64,000 bases of DNA. It comes from Muricoccus harenae. Its GTDB lineage: Bacteria > Pseudomonadota > Alphaproteobacteria > Acetobacterales > Acetobacteraceae. The notes beneath the pieces were generated by a model. It was not told the origin of the DNA. It worked only from the letters and a program-made list of their open reading frames with translations, and searched no databases. The stretch covers positions 45,894-109,893 of the forward strand of contig NZ_WWDL01000017.1 in the NCBI RefSeq assembly GCF_009848505.1, read 5' to 3'. Made by a program: the position numbers and the translations under genes. Below are positions 63,930-64,000 of this stretch, one piece after another (positions within the stretch are counted from its first letter, which is position 1; each line of letters opens with the position of its first letter).

Positions 63930-64000
63930 TTAGCGCAGCACGATCTCGACGCGGCGGTTCTGCGGCTCACGCACGCCATCGGCGGTCGGGACCAGCGGAC
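63930..64000 (-). CDS. OmpA-family protein, C-terminal end
   Basis: Partial gene cut by the right edge. The last codons spell PLVPTADGVREPQNRRVEIVL and an Arg before the TAA. This is the usual end of the OmpA peptidoglycan-binding domain (NRRVEI). It would be an outer-membrane or periplasmic protein; the rest lies beyond the window. Confidence 0.8.
   Translation of the reverse strand, partial: PLVPTADGVREPQNRRVEIVLR

Overview
The window is a gene-dense, very GC-rich stretch of an ordinary bacterial chromosome. The gene set points to an alphaproteobacterium, most likely of the Acetobacteraceae (Roseomonas-like). The pointers are a pcm-tolC-popZ(DUF2497)-valS block, an NDUFS4-type complex I accessory subunit, a class III alcohol dehydrogenase, an argS-SPOR-nagZ-M50-scpAB-tatBC-serS block, and many ATGA/GTGA stop-start overlaps. 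The family assignment is inference from gene content. I see no prophage, insertion sequence, integron or CRISPR array.

Layout, left to right. 1-8.5 kb: the end of an MlrC-type peptidase gene with a VOC protein and a GNAT acetyltransferase, a GH17-GT2 beta-glucan synthase fusion, a CNNM/CorC-type CBS membrane protein, DoxX-PhzF, and csaA-gpt. 8.5-14.7 kb: a frameshifted short-chain dehydrogenase remnant, then a gamma-glutamyltransferase and a three-gene amidase / solute-binding protein / alpha-beta hydrolase operon, together suggesting amide or peptide scavenging. 14.7-20.1 kb: two small tyrosine-rich lipoproteins, a stand-alone Lrp/AsnC ligand-binding domain, and an RND efflux adaptor plus pump. 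20.2-25.0 kb: a ThDP enzyme facing an acyl-CoA dehydrogenase / CoA-transferase / CitE-like lyase operon, probably breaking down a branched C4-C6 acid. 25.1-27.9 kb: a small phosphonate locus, phnM plus DUF1045 divergent from phnF, with a perfect TGTCTAGACA palindrome between them.

27.9-36 kb: tRNA-Asn and tRNA-Cys, then pcm, tolC, popZ and valS, a 61-residue membrane protein, an internally deleted kgtP-type transporter, a DnaQ-fold exonuclease and a secreted histidine phosphatase. 36-41.5 kb: ilvD, then pdxA-pdxJ coupled to a PF10014 2-oxoglutarate dioxygenase, xthA and an A-type Fe-S carrier. 41.7-51.6 kb: a tightly packed core block (dgt, argS, SPOR protein, nagZ, M50 protease, scpA, scpB, tatB, tatC, serS), with no tatA between scpB and tatB. 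51.6-64 kb: tRNA-Pro and tRNA-Arg around the complex I gene, a YciE/F ferritin-like protein, a hot-dog thioesterase, glutathione-dependent formaldehyde dehydrogenase, cydDC, recQ, a CMD-family protein, bfd-bfr, an SbmA/BacA-like ABC transporter, a DUF3253 protein and the end of an OmpA-family gene.

The most unusual points are the pdxA-pdxJ-dioxygenase operon, a possible new route to a vitamin B6 precursor; the phnF-phnM-DUF1045 locus without C-P lyase core genes; the acyl-CoA / CitE-like operon of unknown substrate; and two decayed genes (SDR and kgtP). Many ends carry perfect GC hairpins, mostly with no T tract.
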